This document shows positions 6,774-9,032 of a stretch of 9,032 nucleotides of DNA, one piece after another. Below the pieces are notes generated by a model. That model was not told where the DNA came from, made no database searches, and saw only the letters and a list, made by a program, of their open reading frames with translations. The stretch's first letter is position 1; each line of letters begins with the position of its first letter. This DNA is from Chlorobiota bacterium (GTDB lineage Bacteria; Bacteroidota; Bacteroidia; Flavobacteriales; Flavobacteriaceae): assembly GCA_013151975.1 (NCBI GenBank), contig JAADHG010000024.1, forward strand, positions 1 through 9,032. The letters are read 5' to 3'. A program made the translations under genes and the position numbers.

Positions 6774-6992
6774 ATGATGTATTACGATAATTATTTTGGA
6801 GGTATGCACTTTTTATGGTGGATAATATGGTTATTCCTGTTAATTTGGATATTCGCTATTCCATATAATATACCTTATCAGAGGTATAAAAAGGATAGCC
6901 CACTTGATATTTTAAAAAAGCGATTTGCTAAAGGCGAAATTTCAAAAGAAGAGTATCAAGAAGCAAAAAAAACTTTAAAGTCAGATACTTAA
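6774..6992 (+). CDS. Small membrane protein with SHOCT domain
   Basis: A 72-residue protein. Residues about 10-32 (FGGMHFLWWIIWLFLLIWIFAI) are one aromatic-rich transmembrane helix. Residues about 42-69 (SPLDILKKRFAKGEISKEEY) are a SHOCT domain, a short C-terminal module found on many small membrane proteins and thought to mediate oligomerisation. The function of such stand-alone SHOCT proteins is not known. It begins 97 bp after the cytochrome-porin on the same strand and may share its transcript. Two Met codons open the gene; the first is used. Confidence 0.8.
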   Translation: MMYYDNYFGGMHFLWWIIWLFLLIWIFAIPYNIPYQRYKKDSPLDILKKRFAKGEISKEEYQEAKKTLKSDT

Positions 6993-7045
6993 TAATAGCA
7001 CTTACTTAGGTTGCTTATTAAAATAATATTTAATTGAAAAGAATT

Positions 7046-7066
7046 CCTCGATGCTCTGCGTCGAGG
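7046..7066. repeat. CCTCGA hairpin, REP-like
   Basis: CCTCGA (7046-7051) pairs with TCGAGG (7061-7066), extended inward by a T-G wobble and two G-C pairs to a triloop. The whole is a 9-bp GC-rich stem in otherwise AT-rich DNA. It may be one end of a dispersed intergenic repeat together with 7081-7153. No T-run follows. Confidence 0.6.
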
Positions 7067-7080
7067 TTTCCATTGAAATT

Positions 7081-7153
7081 GTCATTCTTGCGTGTCACAC
7101 TGAGTGTGTCACATTGAGCTCAGTCGAAATGCAGCCGAAGTGAAAGCGGGAAT
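7081..7153. repeat. Composite intergenic repeat of Flavobacteria type
   Basis: Outer arms ATTCTTGC (7084-7091) and GCGGGAAT (7146-7153) pair over 8 bp with two G-T wobbles. Inside lie CACAC-TGA-GTGTG (7096-7108) and GTCACATTGAGCTCAGTCG at 7108-7126. From memory, strings very like GTCACATTGAGC-CAGTCGAAATG and GTCATTCTTGCG recur between genes in many Flavobacteriaceae. The higher GC and nested symmetry mark it off from its surroundings. Confidence 0.55.
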
Positions 7154-7172
7154 CTAAGTTAGAAATATTGAT

Positions 7173-7192
7173 TTTTGATCTTTAGGTCAAAA
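7173..7192. promoter_or_regulatory. Inverted repeat TTTTGATC-TTTA-GGTCAAAA
   Basis: Arms TTTTGATC (7173-7180) and GGTCAAAA (7185-7192) pair around a TTTA loop with one G-T wobble. It resembles Crp/Fnr half-sites (TTGAT...GTCAA) but their spacing is 6 bp, not the 4 bp of an FNR box. It could be a minor terminator or a weak operator; no gene starts close by. Confidence 0.3.
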
Positions 7193-7297
7193 TAAAACTA
7201 GCAAAACACTTCGTATACTTGCGTCGTGGATAGTTAGTTTTAAAATATTTCTTTGCTCTAAAGGCACATTAGTATGAAAAAATTTATAATTTTAATA

Positions 7298-7330
7298 GGG
7301 CTGAGTTTTTTAAATAAATTCAGCCCTTTA
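7298..7330. terminator. Terminator-like hairpin, possibly two-way
   Basis: GGGCTGAGTTT (7298-7308) pairs with AAATTCAGCCC (7316-7326), 11 bp with one G-T wobble and a 7-base loop. TTTAATTA follows, and an A/T-rich stretch precedes it on the other strand. This is the most stable GC-containing stem before the MgtC-like gene. Confidence 0.6.
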
Positions 7331-7474
7331 ATTATAAATAAACAATATGAAGTTTTTGGATTTAAAAAATACCTAACTGTTAAAGACTAAAAAGTTTTGC
7401 TGTTTGCTGTATAGATAACTATAGAAGCTGTAAATTTACTAGAGGATTTTAAGAAATTTTAATTTATTAATTCG

Positions 7475-7488
7475 AACTAATATTAGTT
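7475..7488. promoter_or_regulatory. Perfect 14-bp palindrome upstream of the MgtC/DUF4010 gene
   Basis: AACTAATATTAGTT is fully self-complementary and lies 31 bp before the start codon at 7520. Its place and symmetry suit an operator for a dimeric regulator. An all-AT-centred palindrome of this length can also arise by chance in AT-rich DNA. Confidence 0.4.
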
Positions 7489-7519
7489 TATAATAACAAT
7501 TTAATATTTGCTTAATTAG

Positions 7520-8806
7520 ATGCTTACAGAATTATTACATAGAGTACCTGTTGATATAGTGAATTTTATTTTGGTAACATTGTTTTCGCTACTCATAGGG
7601 CTTGAACAGAGGCGTCATCATATTAAAGCGGAATTCGAAACCTTATTTGGAACCGATAGAACCTTTACCCTTATTGGGATTTTAGGCTATATATTGTATG
7701 TAATTGAACCCAACTCACTAATGTTGTTCGCTGGTGGTGGGCTTGCCATTATTGTTTTATTGGCTGTTTATTACCAAGCCAAAATAAAAACAGACAAAAA
7801 GTTTGGTATAACATCTCTAATCATCGCCCTTATTACTTACTGTTTAGCACCTTTAATTTATACACAGCCTGCTTGGTTGGTACTTTTAATTGTTGTTTCA
7901 GTATTGTTGATAACAGAAATGAAGGACACTCTTTTTGAATTTTCGAAAAAATTTGATGATAATGAGTTTGTTACATTGGCAAAATTCTTGGTCATAGCAG
8001 GAGTTATTCTTCCGTTGCTTCCAGATAAAGCCATTTCAGCCGAAATCAATATTTCACCATATAAGTTTTGGTTAGCAATAGTAGCTGTATCTGGCATTTC
8101 ATATTTTAGTTATCTAATCAAAAGATTTGTGTTTCCCAATGCGGGAATAATACTCACGGGAATTTTAGGGGGCTTGTACAGTAGTACTGCAACCACATTT
8201 ATTTTGGCTAGAAAAAGTAAGGAAATGCCCGATGAAGCAAAGGTTACATCAGCTGTGATACTAGCAACTTCCATGATGTTTTTGCGTGTATTTTTATTGG
8301 CGCTTTTTTTCAATAAAACTATTGCTTATAAATTAGCACCTTCGTTTGCTTTGTTTATAGTTGTCTCTGTTCTTATAGCTCTCTATTTTATGAAATCGCC
8401 AAAGTTGGTTAATAGACAGGGGAAAGAATTGAAAATCTCTAATTTTCAAAGTAATCCACTTGAGTTTAAAACAGCTTTTGTTTTTGGTGTGCTTTTTATT
8501 TTTTTCGCAATAATTACAGAATATGTGACCAAAAATTTTGGAGAAGGAGGCATAAAGAAATTATCCTTTATCGTAGGTGTAACGGATATAGACCCTTTCA
8601 TAATCAATTTATTTCAAGGTAAGCGGAACATTGAAATCTCAACGTTGGTCACAGCTGTCTTAATTGCTATTACAAGTAATAATTTATTAAAGATGATTTA
8701 TGGAATCATGCTTTGCAATAAGAAAATCCGTTGGCAGTTAATTACTGGATTTGGTATATTGATTATGCTTGGATTAATGGTTGTCTATGTTTTTCCTTTA
8801 TGGTGA
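7520..8806 (+). CDS. MgtC/SapB-family membrane protein with DUF4010 domain
   Basis: A 428-residue inner-membrane protein with roughly a dozen hydrophobic helices. The N-terminal third carries the MgtC/SapB signature: LLIGLEQRRH at residues 24-33 and GTDRTFTLIGILG at 44-56, matching the family's GLERE...RT pattern. The C-terminal half is DUF4010, with the marker GGLYSSTATTFILARKSKE at about residues 216-235. MgtC homologues are linked to magnesium starvation and acid survival in enterobacteria, but the DUF4010 subgroup has no proven substrate, so transport is not claimed. A palindrome sits 31 bp upstream. It is separated from the redox cluster by 527 bp with terminator-like hairpins, so it is probably its own transcript. 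Confidence 0.85.
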   Translation: MLTELLHRVPVDIVNFILVTLFSLLIGLEQRRHHIKAEFETLFGTDRTFTLIGILGYILYVIEPNSLMLFAGGGLAIIVLLAVYYQAKIKTDKKFGITSLIIALITYCLAPLIYTQPAWLVLLIVVSVLLITEMKDTLFEFSKKFDDNEFVTLAKFLVIAGVILPLLPDKAISAEINISPYKFWLAIVAVSGISYFSYLIKRFVFPNAGIILTGILGGLYSSTATTFILARKSKEMPDEAKVTSAVILATSMMFLRVFLLALFFNKTIAYKLAPSFALFIVVSVLIALYFMKSPKLVNRQGKELKISNFQSNPLEFKTAFVFGVLFIFFAIITEYVTKNFGEGGIKKLSFIVGVTDIDPFIINLFQGKRNIEISTLVTAVLIAITSNNLLKMIYGIMLCNKKIRWQLITGFGILIMLGLMVVYVFPLW

Positions 8807-8840
8807 TAACGGAAAGCCTATTTTGAATGTCTTTAATCTT

Positions 8841-9032
8841 TTAGGTAATATAATTACACGAATTCACAAAAATGCTAAACTCCATTAGAAGTTCTTCAGT
8901 TGGACTAAGTTCATCAAGTTGTTTAAGGTTTCCATAACGACTGCTTCTTTCTGCGACCATAAGTGGTAAGGTAATACTTAAGCTTAGTTTTTGTAAAGAT
9001 ATAGTTAAAGAAGTGTTTAAAAATGTATAAAA
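8841..9032 (-). pseudogene. Decayed fragment of the sugar nucleotidyltransferase 5' end
   Basis: On the minus strand, 8867-8975 aligns without gaps to 1494-1602, the first 36 codons of the intact nucleotidyltransferase, at 92 of 109 identical bases by hand count; the first 24 bases of the match are identical. The start ATG has become ATT. The nucleotide-binding signature AAGSGSRYGK reads VAERSSRYGN, losing key glycines and the lysine, and 25 of 36 residues match. Similarity stops sharply at both ends. The frame stays open from the window edge through the fragment and ends at TAA (8841-8843) after a few unrelated codons, so a gene continuing beyond the edge cannot be excluded, but loss of the catalytic loop argues for a remnant. 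Confidence 0.75.

Larger units (their letters stand above)
6993..7519. other. 527-bp non-coding region with repeats and hairpins
   Basis: No gene is supported here. A weak bulged hairpin (6990-6999 with 7013-7020) directly follows the SHOCT stop. Then come a strong hairpin at 7046-7066, a composite repeat at 7081-7153, an inverted repeat at 7173-7192, a terminator-like hairpin at 7298-7326 and a 14-bp palindrome at 7475-7488. A 38-codon ATG frame at 7274-7390 starts MKKFIILIGL but runs through the terminator-like hairpin and lacks a signal cleavage site, so it is not called as a gene. Confidence 0.7.

Noticed and set aside
7175..7190. FNR box (TTGAT-N4-ATCAA)
   Set aside because: The half-sites are 6 bp apart with one arm imperfect, and no gene starts within 300 bp.
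7274..7390. 38-codon ATG frame starting MKKFIILIGLSF
   Set aside because: It runs through an 11-bp terminator-like hairpin (7298-7326), has no cleavage site or domain, and such short frames are common in AT-rich DNA.
8984..8998. 15-bp match (TTAGTTTTTGTAAAG) to 494-508 inside the kinase gene, next to the nucleotidyltransferase fragment
   Set aside because: The match is short, AT-rich, does not extend, and lies on the wrong side of the fragment compared with the intact operon order. Probably chance.

Overview
The window looks like chromosome from a marine-type Bacteroidota, most likely Flavobacteriaceae. The DNA is AT-rich, stops are mostly TAA, Shine-Dalgarno sequences are weak, and signal peptides end in 'AQ'-type cleavage sites. 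PepSY-like (BLIP-like) secreted proteins and GTCACATTGAGC-type intergenic repeats fit the same group. The species cannot be named from the sequence.

Layout. (1) Positions 1-1602, minus strand: a two-gene sugar-salvage operon with an NDP-sugar pyrophosphorylase-like nucleotidyltransferase and, 10 bp downstream, a NahK-type anomeric sugar kinase cut by the window edge. (2) 1603-1959: a divergent intergenic region. (3) 1960-2667: a Crp/Fnr-family regulator followed by a hairpin terminator. (4) 2774-6992, plus strand: an envelope and redox cluster. In order it holds a small secreted protein whose ATG may be lost, two PepSY-like proteins, a helical lipoprotein, a monoheme cytochrome c broken by a +1 frameshift just before its heme motif, a monoheme cytochrome fused to an outer-membrane porin, and a small membrane SHOCT protein. 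(5) 6993-7519: a 527-bp non-coding stretch with REP-like repeats, a terminator-like hairpin and a perfect 14-bp palindrome. (6) 7520-8806: a MgtC/SapB-DUF4010 membrane protein. (7) 8841-9032: a decayed copy of the first 36 codons of the nucleotidyltransferase from the other end of the window.

How the genes may work together (inference). The cytochrome-porin resembles fused cytochrome-porins of the Cyc2 type, which move electrons across the outer membrane. A small periplasmic cytochrome c encoded 23 bp upstream would be its natural electron partner. The PepSY-like proteins and lipoprotein in the same run suggest an envelope redox module, possibly controlled by the adjacent Crp/Fnr protein. The frameshift in the partner cytochrome means the module is decaying here, is rescued by slippage, or contains a sequencing error. 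The sugar kinase and nucleotidyltransferase pair is a separate unit for activating a free sugar to its nucleotide form.
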